Positions 25,964 through 35,505 of a stretch of DNA of 64,000 nucleotides are shown here, one piece after another. Each line of letters starts with the position of its first letter. The stretch's first letter is position 1. The notes below the pieces were generated by a model, which saw only the letters and a program-made list of their open reading frames with translations, searched no databases and was not told the DNA's origin. Source of the DNA: a bacterium (lineage in GTDB: Bacteria > Cyanobacteriota > Vampirovibrionia > Gastranaerophilales > Gastranaerophilaceae). The DNA lies in the NCBI GenBank assembly GCA_017470245.1, contig JAFUEV010000005.1, positions 119,292-183,291 on the forward strand. Direction: 5' to 3'. A program made the position numbers and the translations under genes.

Positions 25964-26958
25964 TATATTTTTTCCTTTAAAAGTTTTCTACAATTTTTAT
26001 AAGTATCTATTTCTATTATATTCTTATTTTTTATTACATCTTTTGATATATTTAATACGGTTGTATTTTCTTTAACGGCATAAACAGGAATTTTCTTTAA
26101 TTCAGCATCTAATACTATAGATGAGCCTAAAGAATCAAAAGGCATAATAAGTGCTTTTAATTTATCTATACTAATATAATGTTCCACTTTTTGAGATGAA
26201 AATAACGGTGCATTGTTCAATGCAATTAATAAACATGGCAAAAATGTCGGAGTTATATATTCTGCAGATGATTTGGCATCAACAAGTTCTCGAGAAATTG
26301 TAATATTTTCAAAAGCAGGAGAATGAACAACCGGAACTTTCAATTCTCTGGCAAGATAATGAGAAATAACAGCTTCAACTCCACCTACAATATCAACTCC
26401 TTCTCCTTCTTTATAATTATCTTCAGGAGGTTCTTCAAATTTACAAACAACTGCAATAACTTGCGCTCCTTTATTTATAAGTTTTTTTCCTGCTTCAACA
26501 AGTGTTTGATTATTCATAACGCTACCTGTTGAAATTCCGTTTGAATTCGTAAAAAATTCAACATTACAAGGCTCATCAGTTATTTCATAACCGACAATAT
26601 TTACACCATATATAGTTTTAACAGCATTAACAGTATTAAGATGAACATTCAATATTCCTTGCGAAATACCTTTATCAAATATAATACCGATTTTATTACC
26701 ATAAGAAGGAATTAAATTTATATTACCTTTTATAAATTGAGTTAGAGTCCAACCTTCCGTATAAAGCATATTATCGGTAATTCCTGAGAAACAAGCAGCA
26801 TTAACGACATTGGGATTAACAATAACATTAAAATTCTCTGCAAACATACGTGCCGTTAAAGAAGCATCACCGGCATAACCACCTATAGAAGCCCCGATAC
26901 CTGTTGGAACAACCATAGCTATTAAAGGTTTTGTATCATCATAACTCAACATATTCAT
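25963..26958 (-). CDS. DUF3326 family protein
   Basis: 331 residues resembling DUF3326 proteins of cyanobacteria. Landmarks are the start IAMVVPTGIGASIGGYAGDA, NPNVVNAACFSG, YGVNIVGYEITDEP, GVDIVGGVEAVISHYLARE and PVVHSPAF. The glycine-rich start suggests a nucleotide or cofactor site, but no activity is established for the family as far as I know. Its start overlaps the end of the UPF0173 gene by 20 bases and its stop overlaps the prepilin start, so the three are one transcript. The cyanobacterial affinity supports the taxonomic guess. Confidence 0.78.
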   Translation of the reverse strand: MNMLSYDDTKPLIAMVVPTGIGASIGGYAGDASLTARMFAENFNVIVNPNVVNAACFSGITDNMLYTEGWTLTQFIKGNINLIPSYGNKIGIIFDKGISQGILNVHLNTVNAVKTIYGVNIVGYEITDEPCNVEFFTNSNGISTGSVMNNQTLVEAGKKLINKGAQVIAVVCKFEEPPEDNYKEGEGVDIVGGVEAVISHYLARELKVPVVHSPAFENITISRELVDAKSSAEYITPTFLPCLLIALNNAPLFSSQKVEHYISIDKLKALIMPFDSLGSSIVLDAELKKIPVYAVKENTTVLNISKDVIKNKNIIEIDTYKNCRKLLKEKI

Positions 26959-27616
26959 TCACCTTTAACGGCAAACATTTTTGTCCTTGTTCTTCAATCA
27001 TATCAACAAATTTTTGAACATCAACTTTAATATGCGGGAAAGTATTATAATGCATAGGAATAACTTCCATTGCATATAACATTTTTGCCGCAACTGCTGC
27101 ATCTTCCATATCCATTGTATAATATCCGCCAATAGGAAGCAGTGCATAATAAGGACTGTATAATTCTCTTATCAAATCAAATTCTGACATTAAAGAAGTA
27201 TCACCTGCGTGATATATAATAGTTCCTTCAATATCAAACAATACACTTGCCGCAAGTCCGCCATAAGGCAAATCAGGATTAGAACTTGTATGGATTGCAG
27301 GTAAAAATTTAACTGTTCCCCAGCCAAATTTTAATTTACCGCCTATATTTACACCAATTGCTTTTGCGCCTTTTTCCATACAATAATTTGCAAGTTCAAA
27401 TACTGCTATAATAGGAGCACCCGTATGTTTTGAAATTGCAATTGCATCTCCCAAATGGTCAAGGTGAGCGTGTGTCACAACAATATGCGTAATTCTTTTC
27501 TTTTTATAATCAAAATTAGCAAGAGGATTACCTGTAATAAACGGGTCGATTAAAATACCGTCCCAGTCTTTTTCAATAAAGAAAGCACTGTGTCCCAAAT
27601 AAGTTAATTTTCTCAT
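26939..27616 (-). CDS. UPF0173 metal-dependent hydrolase
   Basis: 225 residues, the normal length for UPF0173 (YtkL-like) MBL-fold hydrolases. The metal motif HAHLDHLGD is complete, with later ligands in YHAGDTSLMSE and PMHYNTFP; the start TYLGHSAFFIE is typical. Substrate unknown. It is first in an operon with the DUF3326 and prepilin-like genes. Confidence 0.9.
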   Translation of the reverse strand: MRKLTYLGHSAFFIEKDWDGILIDPFITGNPLANFDYKKKRITHIVVTHAHLDHLGDAIAISKHTGAPIIAVFELANYCMEKGAKAIGVNIGGKLKFGWGTVKFLPAIHTSSNPDLPYGGLAASVLFDIEGTIIYHAGDTSLMSEFDLIRELYSPYYALLPIGGYYTMDMEDAAVAAKMLYAMEVIPMHYNTFPHIKVDVQKFVDMIEEQGQKCLPLKVNEYVEL

Positions 27617-27690
27617 AATAATCCCCCTCTTACCATTAAAATTTTATCAAATTTAAATAATAAAAGGAATACATTAAATAATGGGCATAA

Positions 27691-28071
27691 TTAACAATTT
27701 AAAAACTTTTTAAATTTATATATAACACCTTTTAAAGTATTTGTACAAGGAGTTAACGCTTCCGTATGGTAAGGATAATATGAATTTATAATATTTTCAG
27801 GAAGAGCATTCCCATCTTTCAATGTATTAGCAATAAATTCTATATACTCATCCTGTTCATTTTTATATTCTATATCCTTAGCACGCAAATCTTCATCCGC
27901 TTCCAAATGACAAAGCGCATGCCAGCTTGCAATAATAGTTTTATCTTCACAATCCTTAGGAAAATTAACAAGTGCTTCTTTTACAGATATTTTTTGAGTT
28001 AAGACACTAAAAAATAATCTTGATACTTGTTTCCTGATTGCGGAATAATCTATGCTTTTGTTATTGTGCAT
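27691..28071 (-). CDS. Hypothetical protein coupled to BlaI-type regulator
   Basis: 126 residues, mostly alpha-helical in appearance, with ASWHALCHLEADEDLRAKDIEY in the middle and a basic Cys-containing end. It overlaps the 3' end of the BlaI-type regulator gene by 22 bases, so it is cotranscribed and translationally coupled with it. In canonical systems the partner of BlaI is the membrane sensor protease BlaR1; this protein is soluble and has no HExxH motif, so it is not one. Function unknown. Confidence 0.65.
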   Translation of the reverse strand: MHNNKSIDYSAIRKQVSRLFFSVLTQKISVKEALVNFPKDCEDKTIIASWHALCHLEADEDLRAKDIEYKNEQDEYIEFIANTLKDGNALPENIINSYYPYHTEALTPCTNTLKGVIYKFKKFLNC

Positions 28072-28400
28072 TGTTTTTCCAATGCTCTCATAAGTGAACG
28101 TACGTCATTGTTGAAATACTGTCCTGCTAATTTATTTATTGCGGTTGCAGCCATTTCTTCTCTGGATTCTACGGATTTATAACAGAACTTTTTGCCAATT
28201 TTGTGTCTTTTTAATAATTTTTTATCAACAAGCCTGTCCATTACTGTCTTTACTGTTGTATATGCTCTAACATTACCATTGTTATTAATTTGAGATAAAA
28301 CTTCGCTTACCGATACGCTTTTCGTATTAATTCCGTTTTCTTCCATTGTCCAAACGGCATTCAATATTTCATTTTCAAGAGTTCCGTGTGTAAAAGCCAT
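28050..28400 (-). CDS. BlaI/MecI/CopY-family transcriptional repressor
   Basis: 116 residues. The N-terminal winged helix is typical of the family: LENEILNAVWTMEENG, then VRAYTTVKTVMDRLVDKKLLKRHKIGKKFCYKS, where the recognition helix is TTVKTVMDRL. The C-terminal ~40 residues are the dimerisation region. BlaI-type dimers repress beta-lactamase, copper or stress genes and are released by BlaR1 proteolysis or by metal binding. No target gene or sensor is adjacent. A 9-bp inverted repeat at 28446-28467 overlaps its promoter, which suggests autorepression. Confidence 0.88.
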   Translation of the reverse strand: MAFTHGTLENEILNAVWTMEENGINTKSVSVSEVLSQINNNGNVRAYTTVKTVMDRLVDKKLLKRHKIGKKFCYKSVESREEMAATAINKLAGQYFNNDVRSLMRALEKQCTITKA

Positions 28401-28445
28401 TAATCCATCCTTTTAATTTGAATTATATATAAACTAAAAAATCAT

Positions 28446-28467
28446 TAGTAATTAAATGTAATTACTA
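28446..28467 (-). promoter_or_regulatory. Candidate operator of the BlaI-type repressor
   Basis: A perfect inverted repeat, TAGTAATTA-(4)-TAATTACTA, about 46 bases upstream of the repressor ATG. On the minus strand the inner edge of the repeat supplies a -35-like TTACTA, 18 bases before TATAAT. Members of this family bind dyads with outer TACTA/TAGTA ends, and this repeat has that form although its centre differs from the mec/bla consensus. Confidence 0.55.
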
Positions 28468-28527
28468 CTATTATAGCACTTGTTCTACCAAAAAGCACCA
28501 CTATATGAAATATTATTAATACAAATT

Positions 28528-31500
28528 TTATTTTGTTTCAATAGGTAAGTTTATTATTTTTTGTATAATTTGAACTTTTTTTGTATTTCGTCTTTTTTTG
28601 TAATTCAATGCATTAGAAAAAACAAGTACCTGTTTCGCTCTTGTTATACCGACATATAGTAATCTTAATGTTTCATAAACCTGTTCCGACTTAATTTCAT
28701 CAACCTGTTTTATTCCGCATTTTTCAACAGAATTTTTTATTGTTTGGATAAAATGATTTCCGTTTTTTATTTTTACATTTTTAATAGTTGTTGAATAATT
28801 TTCTTCATTTAATTCAGGGATAAAAACGAAATCAAATTCATCCCCTTTTGCTTTATGCATAGTCATAATAAAAACAGGATTTTTATCAACATTGACATTA
28901 TTTTCATCTTCAAAAAATTTATATGCACTAACAGGTTTTTGAGCTGCATAATCAAGTTTATTTACAATAGATTCAAGGTTATCATTTTCGCCGATTAAAC
29001 GTCTCATCATTGTTGATATCATATATGAATTAGACTTATCAGAGGTATTTTTTGCATAATATAATCCTATATTTAATGTTAGAATATCCGCATTTTCATC
29101 CGAATTATTCAGCCAATAATCGATATCCCAATATAATTGCAACAAACCTTCATCATTAATATTATCAGGATTTTGAGAAATAAAAGGCTTATCGAGATTT
29201 TTTATATATTCTATACTGTTATTACCAAGTCCGTACATTTTTGCCAATTCTTCAGTAAATTTATTATTTTGAGGATTATTTATGACATTTAATACCGCAA
29301 CTATAATTTTATAGATTTTTTTCTGTGCCAAACAATCGCTTCTTATTGATGTTTTTACCCCATTAGAAAGAAATAATTCATTATATTCATTTACTTGAGA
29401 ATTTAATCTTAAAAGTATAGCAATAGTAGATTTAGGATTATTTTTATATATTTCATTAACTCTATTTAATATAAATTCTTTTTCCTGTTTATCATCATCA
29501 AAAGAAAAATATTTAGGAATTATTTTACTTTCAGGATTTTTATCTGTCCCTTTCATTTTAATTTTATAAAAAGCATTTTTTAATTCATCATCTGATGATG
29601 CCTGTTCAACAAGTTCATTTGCAAGCTTGTACACGGGCTCAGAACATCTTTGAGAAGATATCATTTCTACTTTTTTATTCGTATTAATATATTTTTTGAA
29701 ACTTTCCGGATTACTGTTCGTAAAAGTAGAAGTTATAGCCTGATTTATATCTCCGCAACGTACAAGATTATTATATTTTCCGTTTAAAAGGCTTATTAGC
29801 TTTTGTTGTATATCGGTTGAATCTTGAGCTTCATCTTCTATTATATATTTACATGTATTTTGATAATATTCTAATATTTCCGAGTTATTTTCCAGAATTT
29901 TTACCGCATAATACAACATATCATCATAATCTATCAGGTTATTTTGTTTTAGTACCTTATTATAGGATTCATAAAAATTATAAAAATCCTGTATATCTTT
30001 GTATTTAGAATAAAGTTCTTCAACACATCCCGATAATTTAACAATAGAAATACATTTAAGATAATTATCATATTTTTCATCATCAATTTTTGATTTATAA
30101 AATAATTCTTTTATTATTTTTTCTTTCGTTGTATCATCAGCTATTTCAAATTTATCATCCAATCCCACCTTTGTATAATTTGCATTTTCTTTAATAATTC
30201 TTAGAGCGAGTCCATGTATAGTTGATATATTAGGTAATTCACAACTATCAGGTATTGCAGACTGTAATTTTTCTTTAAAATTTTTAGCCGCTGATTCCAT
30301 ATAGGTAAGAACAAAAATATTTTCCGGCTTCGTTCCGTTCTCTATTAACTTTAAAATCAGAAGCAATAATATGGTTGTTTTTCCGGCTCCCGGAACAGCC
30401 ATTACCCCCATTTTACCTTTATGATAATCTAAAACAGGCTTTTGGTCTTCTCTTGGAATAATATTCAATTTTTTAATTTTGGACTCTTTTAACGCCAGAA
30501 AATCTATAATACCGCCAAAATTTTCATTTCCGTTATTGTCATATATACTTGAAAATAAAGTAATATTATGAGTTAAAAACATTAACTTTCTTATAATTCT
30601 TGATGTTTTATCTCTCGTCAGATTAATATTATCTTCAAGTGTGTATGTATTCTTATCCCAATCTCTATTTAGCACCCAGGCATTATATAATGTTCCCGTA
30701 TCTTGTTTCATCCATTCTTCATTTGATATATCAAGCCACAATTGATATTTTGTATTAATTGAAAAATCTATAATTTTTTGAGGTGTTGAAACTATAACAT
30801 TGTCTTTTATCAATGAAAATGAATCAGCAGGATTTTCACTTATTACACTATTTTGAATTTGTACAATAAATTCCTCTGTAACATTTTTAATAGTACCTTC
30901 AAATGCTATTTCAAAATTTCCAGCTTCTTTTAATAAGAAATCATACTTTTCAACATCTTTATTATCATCAAAATCCTTTAAAAGATTAGTATAAATGCTT
31001 TTTATTTGTTCAGAAAGACTGTTTTGGGTTTTCTTTAAAGTATTTATTAATGAGTACAATTTTGTATATGCATAATCATAATTATCCTCATCAAATTTAC
31101 ATTTTATAAATTCTTTATTCAAAAAATAATAATTTATAATTTCCATACATTTACGATATGGAATTTTTAAAAGTTTTATTAAAAGACTTTTTAATTCATA
31201 ATCCATAACAGGCAAGTTATTAACAAGTTTTAAAATAATAATGATATGTTTTACTATATTATTATTGTTTAGTTTTTCATTGCCTGATATTACTTGAAAA
31301 TCAATATTAAAATTAGATGTTATAATATTTTTTATAAGTATTTCGTCGGTAATTGGAGTAATAACAGCAATATTATTCGGTCTTACCCCCTGTCTTATTA
31401 ATTTATTAATATGGCTCAATACACTTTCTATCATATCCAATCGTTTTATGGAACCATTATGAACAATATCGGTTAATAATGCTTTTTGATTATTTTTTAT

Positions 31501-32334
31501 AGCATTACAAAATAAATTAATATTTTGATTTTCATTAGAAGTTAAATTTTTTTCTACAGGTGAATATTTATTTTTAAAATCGTTTATAGCATTTTTATAA
31601 GCACCTAAATAGCCGCATCGAGAAAAACCGTCTTTATCATAAGCGATATAATAATCTTGAATATGAGGCATAATCGAATCTATAAATTGCCAGAAAGCAT
31701 AAGAAAACTCATCCGCATCATCTATAAATAAATATTTTATTCCGTCAAAATATTCGGTATTTTTGTAAATAAGCGGTAAAACCGCCAATTGACGTAAATA
31801 GTCAAAGCTTTTATATTGAATTGTTTTCATTTTATAATCATCAATAGCTTTTTGGGCATCAATATAAAATACTTCATTTAATAATTCAGACCTTTTTTTT
31901 ATATCCTCAAAATCTAAGGCATTTTGAACAATCAAAGAATATCTTCTAAATAACTGGTGTAAAAGATTTACTTTAGAAATATAATCTGAGAAATCAGCCG
32001 TTTTAATGCTTTGCTTAAAAATATATTGAGAAACCTCTAATCCGCATAAATTAGGTTTCGTTTCCACCTGATTAATTCCTGATATTTTGGATATATAATC
32101 CCAATTGTCATTAAAGGCATTGTAGCATAATCCCCAAAACGTATAAATTTTATGTTTTTCCAGGTTTATTTCAGGATTTATTTTTTTTATTTCATTTATA
32201 AAATTGGCTTTTTTATATGAATTTAAAAGAATTACAAGAATTTGTTCGGGGTTAACTCCCGAACAAATTAACTTGTAATAATTGGTTAAAAGAATATTAA
32301 CTCTATTTCTATCAGAAAATCCTTGAATAAGCAT
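28528..32334 (-). CDS. UvrD/RecB-like helicase with a degenerate N-terminal helicase module
   Basis: 1268 residues. The C-terminal half is an SF1 3'-5' helicase: Walker A AVPGAGKTT (646-654), TYMESAAKNFKEKL, ISTIHGLALRII, DEAQDS (near 850), TMHKAKGDEFDFVFIPEL and LRLLYVGITRAKQVLVFSNAL. The N-terminal half has the same layout without catalytic residues: GFSDRNRVNILL where Walker A should be, NPEQILVILLNSYKKANF, IYTFWGLCYNAF, and IDDADEFSYAFWQFI (204-218) in place of DExQD. This resembles the inactive-helicase arrangement of RecC-type proteins, fused to the active unit. No nuclease domain is visible at the end. A role in recombination or repair is inferred. Confidence 0.85.
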   Translation of the reverse strand: MLIQGFSDRNRVNILLTNYYKLICSGVNPEQILVILLNSYKKANFINEIKKINPEINLEKHKIYTFWGLCYNAFNDNWDYISKISGINQVETKPNLCGLEVSQYIFKQSIKTADFSDYISKVNLLHQLFRRYSLIVQNALDFEDIKKRSELLNEVFYIDAQKAIDDYKMKTIQYKSFDYLRQLAVLPLIYKNTEYFDGIKYLFIDDADEFSYAFWQFIDSIMPHIQDYYIAYDKDGFSRCGYLGAYKNAINDFKNKYSPVEKNLTSNENQNINLFCNAIKNNQKALLTDIVHNGSIKRLDMIESVLSHINKLIRQGVRPNNIAVITPITDEILIKNIITSNFNIDFQVISGNEKLNNNNIVKHIIIILKLVNNLPVMDYELKSLLIKLLKIPYRKCMEIINYYFLNKEFIKCKFDEDNYDYAYTKLYSLINTLKKTQNSLSEQIKSIYTNLLKDFDDNKDVEKYDFLLKEAGNFEIAFEGTIKNVTEEFIVQIQNSVISENPADSFSLIKDNVIVSTPQKIIDFSINTKYQLWLDISNEEWMKQDTGTLYNAWVLNRDWDKNTYTLEDNINLTRDKTSRIIRKLMFLTHNITLFSSIYDNNGNENFGGIIDFLALKESKIKKLNIIPREDQKPVLDYHKGKMGVMAVPGAGKTTILLLLILKLIENGTKPENIFVLTYMESAAKNFKEKLQSAIPDSCELPNISTIHGLALRIIKENANYTKVGLDDKFEIADDTTKEKIIKELFYKSKIDDEKYDNYLKCISIVKLSGCVEELYSKYKDIQDFYNFYESYNKVLKQNNLIDYDDMLYYAVKILENNSEILEYYQNTCKYIIEDEAQDSTDIQQKLISLLNGKYNNLVRCGDINQAITSTFTNSNPESFKKYINTNKKVEMISSQRCSEPVYKLANELVEQASSDDELKNAFYKIKMKGTDKNPESKIIPKYFSFDDDKQEKEFILNRVNEIYKNNPKSTIAILLRLNSQVNEYNELFLSNGVKTSIRSDCLAQKKIYKIIVAVLNVINNPQNNKFTEELAKMYGLGNNSIEYIKNLDKPFISQNPDNINDEGLLQLYWDIDYWLNNSDENADILTLNIGLYYAKNTSDKSNSYMISTMMRRLIGENDNLESIVNKLDYAAQKPVSAYKFFEDENNVNVDKNPVFIMTMHKAKGDEFDFVFIPELNEENYSTTIKNVKIKNGNHFIQTIKNSVEKCGIKQVDEIKSEQVYETLRLLYVGITRAKQVLVFSNALNYKKRRNTKKVQIIQKIINLPIETK

Positions 32335-32362
32335 AATATAAATATTATACCTTATTTTAAAA

Positions 32363-33895
32363 TTAAGCTAAAACTCTTTCTTTTATAAGAGTCTCACCTG
32401 TCATTTCTTGAGGTTTTTCAATACCCATAATATCTAAAACAGTAGGAGCTATATCACAAAGAGCCCCTGTATTTTTAAGTTCAACATCACCTGCATTCAT
32501 AACAAACAAAGGAACTGGGTTTGTTGTATGGGCGGTATACGGAGAATGTGTCGTTTTATCTTCCATATATTCAGCATTACCGTGATCGGCAGTAAGAACA
32601 ACTGCAACACCTTTTTCTTTTGCCTTTGCAACAATCTTACCAACACAGTTATCAACAGTTTCACAAGCCTTAACAGCAGCTTCCATAACTCCGGTATGTC
32701 CAACCATATCAGGATTTGCGAAATTTACAAGTACAAAGCCGTATTCATCATTATCAAGAGCTTTTAATACTTCATTACATACAGCAGGTGCACTCATTTC
32801 AGGCTGCAAATCATAAGTTGCAACTTTTGGAGAGTTAATTAAAACACGTGTTTCCAATTTATTCGGTTCATCGATACCACCGTTAAAGAAAAATGTTACG
32901 TGAGCATATTTTTCTGTTTCAGCAGTTCTAAATTGTTTTACACCTTTTTTATCAAGCCATTCACCTAAAATATTAGTTAAAGGCTGCGGTTCAAAAGCAA
33001 CCGGAAACGGGAATGAAGCATCATATTGTTTAAATGTAACATAATATAGATTTTTTCTTACAGCTTTACGTTGAAATCCGTCGAAGTCGGAGAAATTAAT
33101 TGCTTTTGAGATTTCTCTTGCTCTATCAGGTCTAAAGTTAAAGAATATAATTGCATCATTATCCTGTATTCTTGAATTTGGAACATTAACTGTTGTAGGT
33201 TCAACAAATTCATCTGTCACATCTTTATCATAAGACTTTTGTACTGCTTCTATTGCAGAATCAGCCCGATTACCTTCTCCTAAAAGTAGCATGTTATATG
33301 CTTTTTCTACTCTATCCCATCTGTTATCTCTATCCATTGCATAATATCTTCCAGATACGGAAGCAACAGGAGGAAGTCCTGCATCTTTTAATTTTGCTTC
33401 GACTGTTTCTAAGAATCCTATAGCACTTTTTGGAGGAGTATCACGACCATCCAAAAATGCATGAAGGTATACTTTTGTGAGCTTTTGTTGTTTTGCAAAT
33501 TCAATCAATGCCAATATATGATCAAGTGAGCTATGAACTCCGCCTGTTGATACTAACCCAAACATGTGTAAAGCAGAATTATTTTCTTTTACATGTTTTA
33601 CGGCATTTAAGAATTTTTCATTAGTAAAGAAATCGCCATCTTTAATTGATTTATTTATTCTTGTCAAATCCTGATATACAATTCTGCCGGCACCAATATT
33701 TAAATGCCCGACTTCAGAGTTACCCATTTGACCTTCAGGAAGTCCAACATGTTCACCGTCTGCATATATTTGTATATTTTTTTCTTCTTTATAAAACCTA
33801 TCCATATTCGGAGTATTTGCAACTTTTGTTGCATCTTTAGGGCTATCTTTACTAATACCCCATCCATCCATAATACAAAGTAAAACTCTTTTCAT
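32363..33895 (-). CDS. gpmI: 2,3-bisphosphoglycerate-independent phosphoglycerate mutase
   Basis: 510 residues, normal for GpmI, which interconverts 3- and 2-phosphoglycerate in glycolysis with two manganese ions. Seen are the start LLCIMDGWG with metal-binding Asp10, the catalytic Ser60 in MGNSEVGHLNIGAGR, HAFLDGRDTPP, and the C-terminal metal sites in FANPDMVGHTG, LTADHGNAEYM and HTTNPVP. Start supported by ATG and upstream ribosome-like GGG. It lies 28 bases upstream of the helicase gene on the same strand. Confidence 0.96.
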   Translation of the reverse strand: MKRVLLCIMDGWGISKDSPKDATKVANTPNMDRFYKEEKNIQIYADGEHVGLPEGQMGNSEVGHLNIGAGRIVYQDLTRINKSIKDGDFFTNEKFLNAVKHVKENNSALHMFGLVSTGGVHSSLDHILALIEFAKQQKLTKVYLHAFLDGRDTPPKSAIGFLETVEAKLKDAGLPPVASVSGRYYAMDRDNRWDRVEKAYNMLLLGEGNRADSAIEAVQKSYDKDVTDEFVEPTTVNVPNSRIQDNDAIIFFNFRPDRAREISKAINFSDFDGFQRKAVRKNLYYVTFKQYDASFPFPVAFEPQPLTNILGEWLDKKGVKQFRTAETEKYAHVTFFFNGGIDEPNKLETRVLINSPKVATYDLQPEMSAPAVCNEVLKALDNDEYGFVLVNFANPDMVGHTGVMEAAVKACETVDNCVGKIVAKAKEKGVAVVLTADHGNAEYMEDKTTHSPYTAHTTNPVPLFVMNAGDVELKNTGALCDIAPTVLDIMGIEKPQEMTGETLIKERVLA

Positions 33896-33987
33896 TTTTT
33901 TCCCTTCTTATACGTATCTATAGTTATATTATCCGATAAAAAAACAAAAATAACATTAACAAAAAAGGAAAATTCTAACTTCCCTTT

Positions 33988-35496
33988 TTACATTTTATTT
34001 TCAATTAATAATTTCTGAAAATCAGCATTTTCTATTTCATCATCAGTAATTTCAATACCACCATCGTTGATATATTTGTCATACAAATCATCCCAATTAT
34101 CAAAAGTAATTATTTCTGTATTATCTTTTGTCTTTATATTGTAAAAATATTCAAAATATTCTTGTTCAATATCTGAATAATATCCTGCAAATTTTTCCGG
34201 AACAAAAATAATTTTATTATAATTTTTGATATAATACAGATTAATTTTTTCATACAGATACCTGTCTCTATAATCACCGGAATCTTTATGAATAGCATAT
34301 TTAAACCCGTTATGAATAGCGTTATTAATAAAATCGTGGTTTTTTACTGATAGTACAACCATTGAAACAACAATTAACGATAATATCAAATAATTTTTAT
34401 ATATATCATTTATTTTTATACAGTTCATTTCATATAAACAGACTATCGCCAATAATATTTTTACTTGTATAACCAAATCAAAATGATAGACCCAATATGT
34501 ATTATCAGGAGAAAGAGCAGGATCGGAAATTAAAAATATCTGAAATAATATACCCCCAATTAATAAAGTAAATGGAAATAATAAATTATTGTTAGTTTGA
34601 TTTTCTTTTTTATTCTGCAAGAATATTGTAAAAGATAAAACAATAATTAATAAAATCAATATTCCATACTCATGGATACAAACATCAAAACAAGCTTTAA
34701 GAAACGGTTTCACAAATACTAATTCAGACTTAAATGTTGCAGAATTAAAGAAAATTGGAGCATGATCATTCAAAACACCAGAAAAGCCCTTATTAAAGAA
34801 ATATAAAAACATTCCAAAAGATAAAGAAATAAAAAATGAAGCCCAATATTTCAATTTGTCTGTTCTTAATATGATAATTATAAGTAAACTAAAAAATGTT
34901 ACAATTGACGTAAATTCCGTAGAAATCCCAACCAGAAAGGCATATAACGTTCCAATAAAAATATCTTTTAAGGTAATTATTTCTTTGTCCCAAAGATTAA
35001 TAAATTTATACCAAAACAAACAAAAGAATATAAAAGGGAATACGAATCCTAAAAACGAACAATATTCAACATCCTCATATGTATATGCAAACATGTTTTG
35101 GAACAATATATAGTAAAATAATATTAATATGGGGAATATAACATTTTTCTTTTTCTTCCAAAATAAAAACATATTCATTTGAAAAAATAATATAAAAAGA
35201 AATAATGTTTTTATAAAAGAGCCACCCCACCATGCAGTAAAGAAAACAAACGGATGAACATTCAAAAATTTTGGAAATATTGAACCAAAAAACACAGTAA
35301 TGGCATTACTTATATACCTTCCATGATATACATTAAAAAACAATTGATTTAATACATCATCTTTTCTTAATAACGTATAATATGAGTCTTCAAAAATGTA
35401 TATATTATACTGAGCAAACAATGTTACAAAACATAGCATTATTATAAAAACAATAATACAACACAAAATCCATAGATTTCTTTTGCAATAATTCAT
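33988..35496 (-). CDS. Polytopic membrane protein, possibly glycosyltransferase-like
   Basis: 502 residues with about 10-11 membrane segments in the first ~365 and a soluble C-terminal part (~365-502). The first loop contains EDSYYTLLRKDDVLNQL and YHGRYISNA, a position where GT-C enzymes carry acidic catalytic residues. It is paralogous to the frameshifted gene at 38534-40128: both have the same hydrophobic profile and a C-terminus with IIFVPEKF/IILPKEQY, and ID/NDGG motifs. It resembles DUF6056/GtrII-like membrane proteins, but I cannot confirm the family. The start is 9 bases after the MscS stop. Confidence 0.65.
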   Translation of the reverse strand: MNYCKRNLWILCCIIVFIIMLCFVTLFAQYNIYIFEDSYYTLLRKDDVLNQLFFNVYHGRYISNAITVFFGSIFPKFLNVHPFVFFTAWWGGSFIKTLFLFILFFQMNMFLFWKKKKNVIFPILILFYYILFQNMFAYTYEDVEYCSFLGFVFPFIFFCLFWYKFINLWDKEIITLKDIFIGTLYAFLVGISTEFTSIVTFFSLLIIIILRTDKLKYWASFFISLSFGMFLYFFNKGFSGVLNDHAPIFFNSATFKSELVFVKPFLKACFDVCIHEYGILILLIIVLSFTIFLQNKKENQTNNNLLFPFTLLIGGILFQIFLISDPALSPDNTYWVYHFDLVIQVKILLAIVCLYEMNCIKINDIYKNYLILSLIVVSMVVLSVKNHDFINNAIHNGFKYAIHKDSGDYRDRYLYEKINLYYIKNYNKIIFVPEKFAGYYSDIEQEYFEYFYNIKTKDNTEIITFDNWDDLYDKYINDGGIEITDDEIENADFQKLLIENKM

Positions 35497-35505
35497 ATAT
35501 TATTC

